From contig NZ_CP166871.1 in NCBI RefSeq assembly GCF_041379045.1, forward strand, positions 992,001 through 1,056,000: a stretch of 64,000 nucleotides of DNA. The letters run 5' to 3'. Shown here in pieces: positions 45,814 through 56,075 of this stretch. The DNA comes from Thalassotalea ponticola. GTDB taxonomy: Bacteria > Pseudomonadota > Gammaproteobacteria > Enterobacterales > Alteromonadaceae. A model generated the notes under the pieces. The model was not told where the DNA came from. It did no database searches and was given only the letters and a program-made list of their open reading frames with translations. Within the stretch, counting starts at the first letter, position 1, and each line of letters opens with the position of its first letter. Position numbers and translations under genes: made by a program.

Positions 45814-46281
45814 ATGGCTAGATTAAAACAGCAATACCCAGCCAATGGCTTCTTTGGTATTGGTGTGTTTAACAACAAAGAGCAAGTAAATATCGGCACC
45901 TTGTGGCGCAGTGCTTATATTATGGGCGCTGCTTTTATCTTTACCGTTGACAGCAAATATAAAAAGCACACCAGTGATGTGATTAATACCTGGCAGAAGA
46001 TTCCGTTATTTCACTACCGCGACATGGACGATTTAATCGATCACTTACCTTATGATACGCGTCTTGTTGGCGTCGAGCTCGACGATAGGGCAGTTGATAT
46101 TGCTACCTATCAACACCCATGCCGATGTGTGTATTTACTGGGTAATGAGCAGTCGGGTTTACCACGCGATGTGATCGCGCGTTGTCACCAGCTGATCAAG
46201 CTACCGGGCGAATACAGTTTAAATGTCTCGGTGGCAGGTTCGATAGTCCTCTATGACCGTCAGCTTAAAAAGCCAACGTAA
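45814..46281 (+). CDS. SpoU/TrmH-family RNA 2'-O-methyltransferase
   Basis: 155 residues from the ATG at 45814. The frame is open back to 45682, but that stretch runs through the repeat element; 45778 is a second option. SPOUT motifs are present: motif 1 in NKEQVNIGTLWRSAYIMGA, motif 2 in CVYLLGNEQSGLPRDVIARC, motif 3 in LNVSVAGSIVLYDRQL. It methylates a ribose in tRNA or rRNA; the exact target is not clear. It lies behind dnaJ but beyond a terminator. Confidence 0.85.
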   Translation: MARLKQQYPANGFFGIGVFNNKEQVNIGTLWRSAYIMGAAFIFTVDSKYKKHTSDVINTWQKIPLFHYRDMDDLIDHLPYDTRLVGVELDDRAVDIATYQHPCRCVYLLGNEQSGLPRDVIARCHQLIKLPGEYSLNVSVAGSIVLYDRQLKKPT

Positions 46282-46475
46282 ATCGGGCTTAGATACAATT
46301 AGTTGAACAATATCACCGTGTTTTTGTCTGTTATAGTAGGTGGTTTGTCAACGTCAAGTTAACCTTAGCACATTAACTTGTGCAAACGAGTTTTGCTACA
46401 ATATCAATAGCGTAGCGTTTTATCAGCGCACCAGGCCAAGCGTTAGTAAACCTGGTAGCTAGATTGGGGAGAGAG

Positions 46476-47198
46476 ATGAACAAAAAAACGATAACGGCCA
46501 TGCTTTGGCTGATAGCGAGCCAACCGGCTTTCGCTGAAATCCAAGAGGCTGTGGAAATGATCAATCGCGGTGATTTTATCGGTGCCGTTGAAGAGTTGAA
46601 ACCGATGGTAGAATTAGGTCACCCCGTTGCTCTTTATCACCAAGCGGGTTTGTACGAAACTGGGCGAGGGGTAGAAAAAAGCGATATTAAAGCGTTTGAA
46701 TTGTATCAACGCGCGGCCAATCGAGGCATTGCCGAAGCACAGTTCAATTTGGCACAAATGTATTTAGAAGGGCGTGGAACACCGGTTAATAAACGCCAAG
46801 GCTTTGAATACACGCGCAGGGCTGCACAAAAAGGTTTGGCTGCCGCACAATACAACTTAGCGTTGATGTATCACCACGGGGTTAACACCAGTCAAAACTT
46901 CGTCAAGGCGGCAACGTGGTACGAAGACGCGGCGAAACAAAACTACGCTTTGGCTCAGTTTAATTTAGCTATTTTGTATTACGAGGGTAAGGGCGTTTCC
47001 AAGGATATACAGCAGTCTTATATTTGGAATCGCGTAGCGGCGTTTAACGGTTACGGCCCAGCTGAGCAAAGTATGGATATGGACTCTCGGGAGCTATCGC
47101 GAGATCAAATAAAGCGCGCTCGCGAACAAGCTGATCAATTGTATTTAAAAATAGCCCCCAAAGAAAACGAATACAAGCCATTTAGTTGGCAACAATAA
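46476..47198 (+). CDS. Sel1-repeat protein, exported
   Basis: 240 residues from the ATG at 46476 (GGGAGAG site 6 bases upstream). Signal peptide about 1-20 (cleavage after QPAFA). Four to five Sel1 repeats (ALYHQAGLYETGRGV, AQFNLAQMYLEGRGT, AQYNLALMYHHGV, AQFNLAILYYEGKGV), each about 36 residues, form a solenoid for protein contacts in the periplasm. Function unknown. Confidence 0.85.
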   Translation: MNKKTITAMLWLIASQPAFAEIQEAVEMINRGDFIGAVEELKPMVELGHPVALYHQAGLYETGRGVEKSDIKAFELYQRAANRGIAEAQFNLAQMYLEGRGTPVNKRQGFEYTRRAAQKGLAAAQYNLALMYHHGVNTSQNFVKAATWYEDAAKQNYALAQFNLAILYYEGKGVSKDIQQSYIWNRVAAFNGYGPAEQSMDMDSRELSRDQIKRAREQADQLYLKIAPKENEYKPFSWQQ

Positions 47199-47238
47199 AG
47201 ATCTGGTGTGCTGGGTGAACTAGGTTGATATGCGGGCG

Positions 47239-47280
47239 AAAAAAAAAGCTATAACGGATTGTCGTTATAGCTTTTTTTAT
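47239..47280. terminator. Bidirectional intrinsic terminator
   Basis: AAGCTATAACG and CGTTATAGCTT pair around GATTGT with an A-run on the left and a T-run on the right, between the convergent Sel1-protein gene and dxs. Confidence 0.9.
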
Positions 47281-47321
47281 GTCGTCTACAGCGCTTAGCT
47301 TAAGCGCAATTCGGTGCCTGT

Positions 47322-49187
47322 CTAGCCTTGACAAAACCCGGTGATCTTAGCGATCAAGCCTGCTGCATCAATGCCCAGCTCTTGGTGGATTTCAGCTTGC
47401 GTACCGTGCTTGATAAATTCATCGGGTAAACCGATGTTAAGCATCTTGTTGGCATAACCTTGGGCGAGCATATATTCGTTTACCGCAGAGCCCGCGCCAC
47501 CGGCAACGGCATTGTCTTCTACCGTAACAATGTAGTCGTGAGAGGCGGCTAAATCATCGATAAGTGTCTTATCGAGTGGCTTGGCAAAGCGCATATCGGC
47601 GACGCTGGCATTGATCTCGTCTGCGGCTTGTACGGCCACTTGCAGCATGGTGCCAAACGACAAAATGGCAACGTTTTCACCCTTGCGTTGTACCCGCCCT
47701 TTACCAATTTCTATGGTCTGATCAATTGGCTGTAATTCAACGCCGATTGCATTGCCGCGCGGGTAGCGCACGGCAGCAGGTCCATTGTGTTTGTGTCCAG
47801 TGGTGAGCATCAAACGGCATTCCGATTCATCGGCAGGACACATGATCACCATATTCGGGATACAACGCATAAAGCTCAAGTCAAATGCGCCTTGATGTGT
47901 CGGACCATCGGCACCAACAATACCAGCGCGATCGATAGCAAACAACACCGGTAGGTTTTGAATCGCAACGTCGTGAATTAACTGGTCATAAGCGCGCTGT
48001 AAAAAGCTCGAATAAATAGCCACCACCGGGTGGTTGCCACCAATGGCCAAACCCGCTGCAAAAGTTACTGCGTGTTGCTCTGCGATGGCTACGTCAAAGT
48101 ACTTATCGGGGAAGCGCTGACTAAATTCAACCATACCCGAGCCTTCGCGCATTGCCGGAGTGATTGCGACTAGCTTGTCGTCCTGCTCCGCCATCGCACA
48201 TAGCCAGTCACCAAAAACCTTAGAGTAGGTGGGCAAACCTGGTGCGCTTTTCGGTAACGATTGGCTGCTCGGATCAAATTTAGGTACCGCGTGATACTTG
48301 ATTGGATCTTGCTCTGCTTGCTCATAACCTTTACCTTTTTTGGTCACCACATGCAAAATTTGCGGCCCCTTGAGGTGCTGCATATTGCGAATGGTATCGA
48401 CCAAAGCGTTGACATCGTGACCGTCGATGGGGCCGATGTAGTTAAAGCCCAATTCTTCAAAAAATGTTGACGGTACCACCATACCCTTGATGTGCTCTTC
48501 TGCTCGCGACGCCAATTCTTTGATCGGCGGAATAGAGTTTAAAATGCGTTTCGAGCTTTCTTTGAGACCAGTGTATAAACTACCGGAGAGCAATTTGGCT
48601 AAGTGTTTGTTTAATGCACCGACGTTTTCTGAAATGCTCATTTCGTTGTCGTTCAACACAATGAGCATATCTTTGTGAATATCGCCACCGTGGTTTAACG
48701 CTTCAAACGCCATACCTGCGGTCATTGCGCCATCGCCAATAACAGCAACCGTTTTGCGTCCTTTGCCTTCTTTTTCTGCGGCTACAGTCATGCCCAGTGC
48801 GGCTGAAATCGAGGTACTCGAATGACCAACACTGAGTACGTCGTATTCACTTTCTTCACGCCAAGGAAACGGGTGTAGCCCGTCTTTTTGTCGAATACTG
48901 TGCAGTTGATCGCGACGCTTGGTCAAAATTTTGTGCCCATAGGCTTGATGACCTACATCCCAAATAAGATTGTCAAACGGGGTGTTATACACGTAATGTA
49001 AGGCAACGGTGAGCTCTATCGCACCTAATCCAGAGGCAAAGTGACCACTGCTCTTACTCACCGAGTTGAGTAGGTACTGGCGCAACTCATTGCTGACTTG
49101 CTCTAGTTGGTCCTGAGCAAGACTGCGCAATTGATGAGGCTCGTCTATCGTTGCTAGCAATGGGTAATCAGACATTTCTATAGTCAT
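47322..49187 (-). CDS. dxs: 1-deoxy-D-xylulose-5-phosphate synthase
   Basis: 621 residues from the ATG at 49187 (E. coli 620; an ATG at 49175 is also possible). Thiamine diphosphate motif [20 protein letters not shown] to [36 protein letters not shown], and the transketolase block [19 protein letters not shown] are present. It condenses pyruvate with glyceraldehyde 3-phosphate as the first step of the MEP isoprenoid pathway. Last gene of xseB-ispA-dxs, 15 bases after ispA. Confidence 0.97.
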   Translation of the reverse strand: MTIEMSDYPLLATIDEPHQLRSLAQDQLEQVSNELRQYLLNSVSKSSGHFASGLGAIELTVALHYVYNTPFDNLIWDVGHQAYGHKILTKRRDQLHSIRQKDGLHPFPWREESEYDVLSVGHSSTSISAALGMTVAAEKEGKGRKTVAVIGDGAMTAGMAFEALNHGGDIHKDMLIVLNDNEMSISENVGALNKHLAKLLSGSLYTGLKESSKRILNSIPPIKELASRAEEHIKGMVVPSTFFEELGFNYIGPIDGHDVNALVDTIRNMQHLKGPQILHVVTKKGKGYEQAEQDPIKYHAVPKFDPSSQSLPKSAPGLPTYSKVFGDWLCAMAEQDDKLVAITPAMREGSGMVEFSQRFPDKYFDVAIAEQHAVTFAAGLAIGGNHPVVAIYSSFLQRAYDQLIHDVAIQNLPVLFAIDRAGIVGADGPTHQGAFDLSFMRCIPNMVIMCPADESECRLMLTTGHKHNGPAAVRYPRGNAIGVELQPIDQTIEIGKGRVQRKGENVAILSFGTMLQVAVQAADEINASVADMRFAKPLDKTLIDDLAASHDYIVTVEDNAVAGGAGSAVNEYMLAQGYANKMLNIGLPDEFIKHGTQAEIHQELGIDAAGLIAKITGFCQG

Positions 49188-49202
49188 AATAATCAAATAT
49201 AT

Positions 49203-50090
49203 TTAATGGGCACGTTTAATGATAAACGTTGAAAAATCAGCTAAACCTTGGGTGTCATAAGGTAACGTAGCTAAAGCGCTAAGGGCATTTTCGAACAGCT
49301 GTTGTTCTTTTTCAATCGCGCCTTGTAAGCCGAGTAATGCAGGATACGTAGATTTGTTTGCTTGCAGATCAGATCCTGACGGTTTCCCCAACGTCTCGTC
49401 GTTACTGGTTATGTCAATAATATCATCGTGAACTTGATATGCGAGGCCGATTTGTTCAGCAAACCGGCGCAACGCACTAGTTGCCTGCGCCGACAACTCG
49501 CGACAACAGCTCGCAGGCATCATGATCGATGCGCTCAATAACGCACCGGTTTTTAGCTTGTGGATAGTTTGCAAATGTTCAAGGCTGACTTGCTTGTCGG
49601 TCGCCGCTAAATCCATGGCCTGTCCACCGCACATACCGACATAACCGGCGGCACGTGCTAACTGTTGAACAAGTTGCAATTGGCCCTGGGCGTCAATGTG
49701 TCTAAATTGATGGTTTGCTATGATATCAAAGGCTAAGCTTTGCAACGCGTCACCGGCTAATATAGCGGTCGCTTCGTCAAATTTGATATGGCACGTGGGC
49801 TGCCCACGGCGCAGTTCGTCATCATCCATTGCTGGCAAGTCATCGTGAATCAATGAATAGGCGTGAATACACTCCAATGCGCCGGCGATAGGATCGATGT
49901 CGGCCAAATCTAATTGCAACATGTCCGCGGTAATGTAGGCCAAATAAGGGCGCATTCGCTTGCCACCAATCAATAAACCATGGCGCATTGCCGCTAGTAA
50001 ACGGGGATCGTTACACTCCAGGTTATCTAACTGGTTAGTTAAATACGCATCGATACGTTGTTGATAATCGGCTAGGTTGTGCAACTGCAT
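49203..50090 (-). CDS. ispA: Farnesyl diphosphate synthase
   Basis: 295 residues. The first aspartate-rich motif is HDDLPAMDDDELRRGQPTCH (about 82-101), and the second is VHDDIIDITSNDETLGKPSG. GGKRMRPYL near residue 43 binds isopentenyl diphosphate. It makes C15 diphosphate for quinones and undecaprenyl carriers. Its ATG overlaps the xseB stop by one base (TAATG). Confidence 0.95.
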   Translation of the reverse strand: MQLHNLADYQQRIDAYLTNQLDNLECNDPRLLAAMRHGLLIGGKRMRPYLAYITADMLQLDLADIDPIAGALECIHAYSLIHDDLPAMDDDELRRGQPTCHIKFDEATAILAGDALQSLAFDIIANHQFRHIDAQGQLQLVQQLARAAGYVGMCGGQAMDLAATDKQVSLEHLQTIHKLKTGALLSASIMMPASCCRELSAQATSALRRFAEQIGLAYQVHDDIIDITSNDETLGKPSGSDLQANKSTYPALLGLQGAIEKEQQLFENALSALATLPYDTQGLADFSTFIIKRAH

Positions 50091-50344
50091 TAGATTTCTG
50101 TGTCGTCACTAGGGTTAAATGGCGCAAGCTGTTGCTCGCCATTTTTGTTGAGTAGTATTTGGATCTTTTGCTCAGCAGTGTCCAGTTTTTTTTGGCTTGC
50201 TTGGCTTAACGCCAATCCGCGCTCAAATAATTTCATTGAATCTTCGAGCGACAATTCACCTTGTTCTAATTGAGCTACAATATCTTCTAACTCTGTAATA
50301 GACTCTTCAAAGCTTTGATTTTCAGGCTTTTTCACTGTTATCAC
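50090..50344 (-). CDS. xseB: Exodeoxyribonuclease VII small subunit
   Basis: 84 residues. [33 protein letters not shown] is the family signature, two helices that wrap XseA. First gene of the xseB-ispA-dxs operon, divergent from thiI. Confidence 0.94.
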   Translation of the reverse strand: MITVKKPENQSFEESITELEDIVAQLEQGELSLEDSMKLFERGLALSQASQKKLDTAEQKIQILLNKNGEQQLAPFNPSDDTEI

Positions 50345-50506
50345 CGTTATTGCTTCGAGTTTATCCCGAGCTCGTTCATGAATAAACGTTCATTTTAACC
50401 TGTATTGCCGAGAAATGGTATAGACTTTAAATACCTACATACATTGGCGAATCGCTTTATCGTTCGTGTATAATACCTCAGTTTTTTTAATCGCTCGGTT
50501 TTGATA

Positions 50507-51973
50507 ATGAAATTTATCGTAAAGTTACAACCTGAAATTACCATTAAGTCGCGTCCCGTGCGCAAACGCTTCACCAAAATCTTAGAGTCGAACATCAAAA
50601 ATGTATTGCGTCGCGTTGACGATAACGTTCGCACTAAGATGAACTGGGACAATATCGAAGTAACCAGTACATCGCAATCTATTGAAAACCGCCTTAAGTT
50701 AATTGAAACACTTAAGTGCATTCCCGGCATCACGCATTTTCTCGAAGTGGTTGAATATCCGTTTGAGTCGATGCATGACTGCTTTGAAAAAACCTTAGCA
50801 ATACACGCTCATACGATTGAAAATAAAAGCTTTTGTGTGCGAGCTAAACGGGTGGGAGAGCATGACTTTAGCTCGCTGCAGCTAGAGCAATACGTCGGTG
50901 GCGGGTTGAATCAAAGTGTTGAATCGGCACGAGTACAGTTGAAAAAGCCGGATGTAACCATTCGCATCGAGGTCAATCGAGACAGGCTGTTTATCATCAG
51001 TGAGCGTCACCAAGCGTTAGGCGGCTTTCCAATTCCAACTCAAGAAGATGTGTTATCGCTGATGTCTGGCGGATTTGATTCAGGCGTCGCCAGTTATCAA
51101 ATGATCAAAAAGGGCGCTCGTACCCATTTTTGCTTTTTCAATTTAGGTGGTGCCGCCCATGAATTAGGGGTTAAGCAGGTGAGCTATTACCTGTGGAATA
51201 AGTACGGCGCATCGCATAAAGTGAAATTTATTGCCGTTGATTTTGAGCCTGTTGTCGCCGAGATACTTGAGAAAATCGACAACGGTCAAATGGGCGTGGT
51301 GTTGAAGCGGATGATGATGCGCGCAGCAACGCTAGTGGCTGATAAAATGGGCATTGAAGCGCTCGTTACCGGAGAAGCCTTGGGGCAGGTGTCAAGCCAA
51401 ACACTAACCAACCTCGGGGTTATCGACAGAGTAACGGAAAAACTTATTTTGCGCCCGTTAACGGTCTATGACAAGCAAGATATTATTGATATTGCCCGCC
51501 AAATTGGTACCGAAGATTTTGCTAAAGTAATGCCGGAGTACTGCGGCGTCATTTCGCAAAAGCCAACCGTGAAAGCGGTGTTGTCAAAAATCGAAGCGGA
51601 AGAAGCGAATTTTGACCTAAGTTTAATCGAACGCGTGGTAGAGCAAGCGCGGGTAATGGACGTTCGCGACATCAATGCTGAAACAGAGCAGGAAGTGCAA
51701 ACCATCCAAGAGGTTGAGATGGTTGCCGATGCCGGTGCCGAGCACGTGGTATTGGATATTCGCAGCCCAGAAGAAGAAGATGCGAAACCGCTCGACCTTG
51801 AGCACGTCGAGGTTAAGCACATTCCTTTTTACAAGTTAGCAACGCAGTTTGGTGATTTGGCGCAAGACAAAACCTACTTACTGTATTGTGACCGCGGGGT
51901 GATGAGCAAACTACAAGCTTTGTATTTACACGAAAGCGGTTTTGCCAATGTGAAGGTGTACCGCCCACAATAG
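50507..51973 (+). CDS. thiI: tRNA 4-thiouridine synthase / thiamine sulfurtransferase ThiI
   Basis: 488 residues from the ATG at 50507. N-terminal ferredoxin-like and THUMP domains (1-165), the PP-loop [16 protein letters not shown] (about 185-200), and a C-terminal rhodanese domain with the active cysteine in [12 protein letters not shown]. It transfers sulfur to U8 of tRNA and to the thiamine thiazole. The rhodanese extension is the enterobacterial-type full-length form. Followed by a terminator. Confidence 0.96.
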   Translation: MKFIVKLQPEITIKSRPVRKRFTKILESNIKNVLRRVDDNVRTKMNWDNIEVTSTSQSIENRLKLIETLKCIPGITHFLEVVEYPFESMHDCFEKTLAIHAHTIENKSFCVRAKRVGEHDFSSLQLEQYVGGGLNQSVESARVQLKKPDVTIRIEVNRDRLFIISERHQALGGFPIPTQEDVLSLMSGGFDSGVASYQMIKKGARTHFCFFNLGGAAHELGVKQVSYYLWNKYGASHKVKFIAVDFEPVVAEILEKIDNGQMGVVLKRMMMRAATLVADKMGIEALVTGEALGQVSSQTLTNLGVIDRVTEKLILRPLTVYDKQDIIDIARQIGTEDFAKVMPEYCGVISQKPTVKAVLSKIEAEEANFDLSLIERVVEQARVMDVRDINAETEQEVQTIQEVEMVADAGAEHVVLDIRSPEEEDAKPLDLEHVEVKHIPFYKLATQFGDLAQDKTYLLYCDRGVMSKLQALYLHESGFANVKVYRPQ

Positions 51974-51997
51974 CGATAATTCATTCTGTACATGATC

Positions 51998-52030
51998 AGC
52001 CGGTGCAACGTATGTTGCGCCGGCTTTTTT
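51998..52030 (+). terminator. Intrinsic terminator after thiI
   Basis: AGCCGGTGCAAC pairs with GTTGCGCCGGCT (one G-U) around GTAT, followed by TTTTTT. Confidence 0.9.
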
Positions 52031-52136
52031 GTTACATATTACGAGCAAGCTAGGTGACACCCTCGCCCGTTATCAGGCTATGTGACAGAGCAATGCGGCC
52101 CTGTAAACTTTGTTATTTCACGAGATTCAACCTAAT

Positions 52137-52177
52137 CCAGTAGTTAACTGTACACACCCTGTACAGTTAACTACTGG
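52137..52177. repeat. Perfect 17-bp inverted repeat with 7-base loop
   Basis: CCAGTAGTTAACTGTAC and its exact complement flank ACACCCT. There is no T-run, so not an ordinary terminator. It lies 110-150 bases downstream of the thiI terminator and about 240 bases before the DUF4382 start. Confidence 0.85.
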
Positions 52178-52414
52178 GCTTGTCGTGACATTTTTACTAT
52201 ACTTTGGCGTATCAAGGATAACGATGCGCTAATCAGTACTTAGCTAACGGGACGAGCTCCCAAGCTAGCAAGGATAGGCACGAAAGGGCGCGCAATAGAA
52301 ATTAGCTCCTATACCTTTAATTGGTGCTAGGGCTTTGCTTGTGTTGGCATAAGCCAGAGCGTTGGCAACCTATTGGCGCGCTCATTTATAACAATAATGT
52401 TAGGGTTTAAGATA

Positions 52415-53542
52415 ATGAATAATAAATTTACCAATTTAGCTGGTGCAGTCGCATTGGCTCTCTCTCTTGTTGGTTGTGGCGGTGATAGTGACAACGAAAC
52501 CAAGGTCGCTTTTTCACTCGGTGTGTCTGATGCACCTGTTGATGGAGCCAAACAGGTTGTCGTCAGTATTGACCAAATCAAACTCATTCCTGTAAATAGC
52601 GATGATGGCTCGGATGATAACGGACGCGATACTGTGGTTATCGACACGTTTGATGGTGCGGATATGGTCACTGTTGACTTACTGCAATACACGGGCTCGG
52701 ATCAATTAACCATTATCAATGAAGATGATGGTATTGAAGTGGCGTTAGGAAGCTATAAGATGGAACTTGTGGTTGATAATAGCCAATCTTGGGTTACCTT
52801 AGACGACGATGTTCAATACGATTTAAAAGTACCTAGTACGCGCTTAAAACTCGGTCAGTTTGATGTGGTCTTGGGGGCAACGCAAACGGCAGAAGGTCCA
52901 GCGTATACGGTTGAGTTTGATTTGCGTCAGTCGTTGGTGTTGCGCGGAAATGATGCCGCTAAAAATGGCTTTATCGTCAAGCCTCATGGGGTACGTATCA
53001 CCGCCAGTAGCAGCAGTGGTCATATCGCCGGCGATGTCGATTTGGTAGCGTTAATTAACGAGTCTGAGCTAAGCGGCGTAATGCCAACCTGTACCGGTGA
53101 AAGCCATACGGTGTACTTGTACCAAGGCGATCAAACGGGCAATGAGCTAAACCTCATCGACAATATCGACGTCGATGATATCGAATACATTGTGCCAAGT
53201 GCTGACGCATTACCAGAAAACCCTGTGTCCCCATTTGCCAGTACAAAAGTTGAAAAGGTCATGGTCGAAGATGACAACGGTACAGCTGGTGAAGTGGTAG
53301 AGTATCGCTACCAATTTGGCTTTGTTCCAAACGGTGAAGGCTTTGCTACGGATGTCGATGCCAATGATGCTGTTTACACACTGGCCTTTGCTTGTAATGT
53401 ATCAGGTGAAGGATACCAAGACGATCCAGTGCAATACGACGGTTTGTTGATCGCCAACCCTGTGGATCAACTCGCGGTGGTTAATGTGCTGACCGGTGAA
53501 ACCGTGATCAGCAATTTTCCCGTTGCCACTGAAGCCCAATAG
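52415..53542 (+). CDS. DUF4382 lipoprotein
   Basis: 375 residues from the ATG at 52415, placing the signal peptide correctly; upstream in-frame codons are open but non-signal. Lipobox LSLVGC gives a lipidated Cys21. The DUF4382 domain follows directly (VAFSLGVSDAPVDGAKQVVVSIDQIKL, MVTVDLLQYTGSDQ, LPSGxY-like ALGSYKMELVVD). Acidic, Asp/Gly-rich carbohydrate-binding-like beta sandwich, secreted or surface. Function not established. Confidence 0.85.
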   Translation: MNNKFTNLAGAVALALSLVGCGGDSDNETKVAFSLGVSDAPVDGAKQVVVSIDQIKLIPVNSDDGSDDNGRDTVVIDTFDGADMVTVDLLQYTGSDQLTIINEDDGIEVALGSYKMELVVDNSQSWVTLDDDVQYDLKVPSTRLKLGQFDVVLGATQTAEGPAYTVEFDLRQSLVLRGNDAAKNGFIVKPHGVRITASSSSGHIAGDVDLVALINESELSGVMPTCTGESHTVYLYQGDQTGNELNLIDNIDVDDIEYIVPSADALPENPVSPFASTKVEKVMVEDDNGTAGEVVEYRYQFGFVPNGEGFATDVDANDAVYTLAFACNVSGEGYQDDPVQYDGLLIANPVDQLAVVNVLTGETVISNFPVATEAQ

Positions 53543-53600
53543 AGTGTAAATAGAAGGCAATAGAGCCGCGCTAATTATCAAGCGGCTGTCCTGTTAAATA

Positions 53601-53638
53601 AAAAGCGCTAAGAACAGAAGCTCTTAGCGCTTTTTTTA
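53601..53638. terminator. Bidirectional intrinsic terminator
   Basis: AGCGCTAAG and CTTAGCGCT pair around a 9-base loop, with A- and T-runs outside, between convergent genes. Confidence 0.88.
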
Positions 53639-53660
53639 TGCCTGCTTAGCGTTGGTTTGG

Positions 53661-55319
53661 TTAAAGAGCGGTTAAGCCCAGTACCTGCTTGCCTTGCTCA
53701 AACACGATATCAACCGGAATATTGGCCTTTTCAAGCTTGGCTAAATCATTGGCCAGTTGCTCTCTGATCAAGCCAAGCTCTGTAACCATCTCAGCCACAC
53801 CTTGATAGTCGCCATCGCCTTGCAAACTTAAAATACGCTCGGATAACGAGTCTATCGCCGCACTCATTTTCGCCATGTCAACGCGATACAAGCCACGGTC
53901 ATCACGGGTGAATGCTCCCTGGTCGGCAAAGTAATTAAAGCGCACCATATTGGCTTTACCGTGCGCAGAACTTGCGCCAAAGCGCACTGAGCGGAAAATA
54001 CCAGCCATAAAAGTGGTGTAGTAATCTTCTAGTTGGCCTTCACTGATAACGTCTTTTTCAAGCAGTTGTCGCACCATATACAAACCTAAAATATCGGCTT
54101 TACCTTCCTCTAAAGCCGACGCGTGTTCTTTCAGTGCACTGCGCACCGTACCCTTGTCGTTAATGGTGTTTTTAATGCCTAAACCGTGAGCCACTTCGTG
54201 AAACATGGTGTTGGCAAAAAACGCATTGAAAGTGATATGTTTACGCTGGTCTTCGGCGATAAGTTGCTCGGCGATAGGTACCAAAATATGGTCAAACTTG
54301 GCTTGCATCGCATTTTTTAACTGCAGACGGCGGGTGCCTTTTTCTAATTGCACTTGTTCGTCATTGGGCAAGTTAATGGCAATGGTTTTGCTACCCGCAT
54401 TGGAGTGACCCGCGTAGTAAATTACGTCATACGCGTTTAAGTCGGCATCTGAACCCGGTGTTTCAGCTTTGTATTTTTTTGCCACCGGTAAGTCTTTTTG
54501 TAACTCGGGTAGGTACTGAGCGTACTTGGCCAGTTTTTCACTCCAAGCCATGTCTTTGACTAACACATACGATTCAAATGCGGCGCGATAACCATATAAC
54601 TGATCTTCATAGGTTTCAATTGGACCGATAACCACGTCAATGGGATTGTTTTTCATATCCATCCAGGCAAAATCAGACGGTTGATAGTTATCGGTGAGAA
54701 GCGCCTTAGCACGCATGGTTAAGTAATTGGCAAACTCGTTGTCTTCGGCAAGCGTTGCTGCTTTGTTGAGTAAAGCGGCTGCGCGTTCAAGTGCTTCAGC
54801 GTAAGCTTCTGAGTAAGGCTGAGCGTAGAGTTTTCCCTGTTCGTCTCGACGCACCAGTGTATACAAGCCATCTTTACCGTTGAACTGACTTTGCTCAAAC
54901 TCTTCTTTACTCATGTCGGCTGGGTAAAATTGTGCCCCCATAGGCTTTACGTCGGTCTCAGATAAAAACGGCTTGTCACCGTTTAACCGATCCCAGGGAC
55001 CGTAGTTAATCTCGGCGAAACGCTGTGCCTTTGCACCGTCAATTGACGCTAAAAATTGGTCTTTATTATCACCGTATGCTTGACGCCAAAAAAGTTCATC
55101 CATAATTTTTGAGGCATCGATAAGCAGCGCCAACATTTGCTTTTGGTTATTGCTAAGGTGGCTCAAGTCGGCGTTTAAGGTGACTTGTTTATAAATATCT
55201 AAGCGAGATTGTGCTTCTGGTAACAACTGTGCGCTGTGATGTGTTGCAGTGTGCGTATTATCACAGCTAAAAAGTGTTGTCGCTAATGCGATTGCAGCGG
55301 TCACTTTCGCCAGTTTCAT
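53661..55319 (-). CDS. M49-like (dipeptidyl peptidase III-type) zinc peptidase lipoprotein
   Basis: 552 residues from the ATG at 55319; 34 upstream codons are open but would put a second hydrophobic stretch before the signal. Lipobox TLFSC gives Cys19. The zinc motif is HEVAH (374-378) with the second motif EEGKAD (404-409), in the order and spacing of bacterial M49-related Zn hydrolases; classical DPP III has HELLGH and EECRAE. It probably releases short peptides in the periplasm or at the outer membrane. It is divergent from the ACT-domain gene. Confidence 0.8.
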   Translation of the reverse strand: MKLAKVTAAIALATTLFSCDNTHTATHHSAQLLPEAQSRLDIYKQVTLNADLSHLSNNQKQMLALLIDASKIMDELFWRQAYGDNKDQFLASIDGAKAQRFAEINYGPWDRLNGDKPFLSETDVKPMGAQFYPADMSKEEFEQSQFNGKDGLYTLVRRDEQGKLYAQPYSEAYAEALERAAALLNKAATLAEDNEFANYLTMRAKALLTDNYQPSDFAWMDMKNNPIDVVIGPIETYEDQLYGYRAAFESYVLVKDMAWSEKLAKYAQYLPELQKDLPVAKKYKAETPGSDADLNAYDVIYYAGHSNAGSKTIAINLPNDEQVQLEKGTRRLQLKNAMQAKFDHILVPIAEQLIAEDQRKHITFNAFFANTMFHEVAHGLGIKNTINDKGTVRSALKEHASALEEGKADILGLYMVRQLLEKDVISEGQLEDYYTTFMAGIFRSVRFGASSAHGKANMVRFNYFADQGAFTRDDRGLYRVDMAKMSAAIDSLSERILSLQGDGDYQGVAEMVTELGLIREQLANDLAKLEKANIPVDIVFEQGKQVLGLTAL

Positions 55320-55517
55320 TGTCTTCTTCAAAATATATTCCCCAAATATAGGTTGTATTAACCCTAAGAGAATAAAAATAATCAACGCGTTTCGCAAGCA
55401 ACAGTTGATTAAATCCGGCATCGATAACCGAAAACCAATATTGGACTTGAATACAAAGCTTTGTTATTAATGAGTAATACAGCGTATATTTTTTCTGGTG
55501 TTAGGCGAGGGCGTATT

Positions 55518-56015
55518 ATGAGACATGTGGTGATTTCGTTTTTAGGCGATGACAAGCCAGGTTTGGTTGAACAGTTAGCGACCATAATTAAACGTCACAA
55601 AGGCAATTGGCAAACCAGCAGTATGCGCCATTTGTCGGGGTGCTTTGCCGGTATTTTAGAGGTGATGGTCGCCAAGGAGAATGCACAAGCATTGATTGAT
55701 GAGCTAAGTGCATTTGATGCGCTTGATATGCATATTAAAGTTGCCGAGCCGGTACTGTATAACGACAAAAAAATAGCCATCGATATTACCGCCAACGACC
55801 GCCCCGGTATTATTGGCGATATTTCAGCGGTGATTCACAAGAGCCATGGCAACTTAGTAAAACTGGTAAGCAGTCAAGGCAATGCGCCGCACTTTGGTCA
55901 ACCTATTTTTAAGGCGTCGCTTTTAGTGGCCATTAATACCGAGCAGCATTTAGCCCAATTAATCGGTGCGCTTGAAGATATCGAAGACGACTTGATTGTT
56001 GATGTAAATATCTAA
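55518..56015 (+). CDS. ACT-domain protein, GcvR-like
   Basis: 165 residues from the ATG at 55518 (GAGGG site upstream). Two ACT domains: HVVISFLGDDKPGLVEQLATIIKRHKGNW (3-75) and IAIDITANDRPGIIGDISAVIHKSHGNL (about 88-160). This is the layout of the glycine cleavage repressor accessory protein GcvR. It senses a small ligand, glycine in E. coli. No gcv genes are nearby, so the target is uncertain. Confidence 0.8.
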   Translation: MRHVVISFLGDDKPGLVEQLATIIKRHKGNWQTSSMRHLSGCFAGILEVMVAKENAQALIDELSAFDALDMHIKVAEPVLYNDKKIAIDITANDRPGIIGDISAVIHKSHGNLVKLVSSQGNAPHFGQPIFKASLLVAINTEQHLAQLIGALEDIEDDLIVDVNI

Positions 56016-56022
56016 ATAAGAT

Positions 56023-56056
56023 AAAAAAAAACGGCTCGCAAATGCGAGCCGTTTTT
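56023..56056. terminator. Bidirectional intrinsic terminator
   Basis: ACGGCTCGCA and TGCGAGCCGT pair around AA with A- and T-runs, between the convergent ACT protein gene and pstS. Confidence 0.92.
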
Positions 56057-56075
56057 ACTTGCGCGAGGGAGTTTG

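Larger units (their letters stand above)
51974..52414. other. 441-base region between thiI and the DUF4382 gene
   Basis: It holds the thiI terminator, a perfect 17-bp inverted repeat (52137-52177), and a GC-richer patch (about 52240-52300) that can fold AGCT..GGG/CCC..AGCT at 52241-52274. I checked it against the cyclic di-GMP-I riboswitch core and it does not fit. No gene. Confidence 0.5.

Noticed and set aside
52240..52320. Cyclic di-GMP riboswitch before the DUF4382 gene
   Set aside because: GGGACGAGC resembles part of the core, but the partner segments and spacing do not fit.
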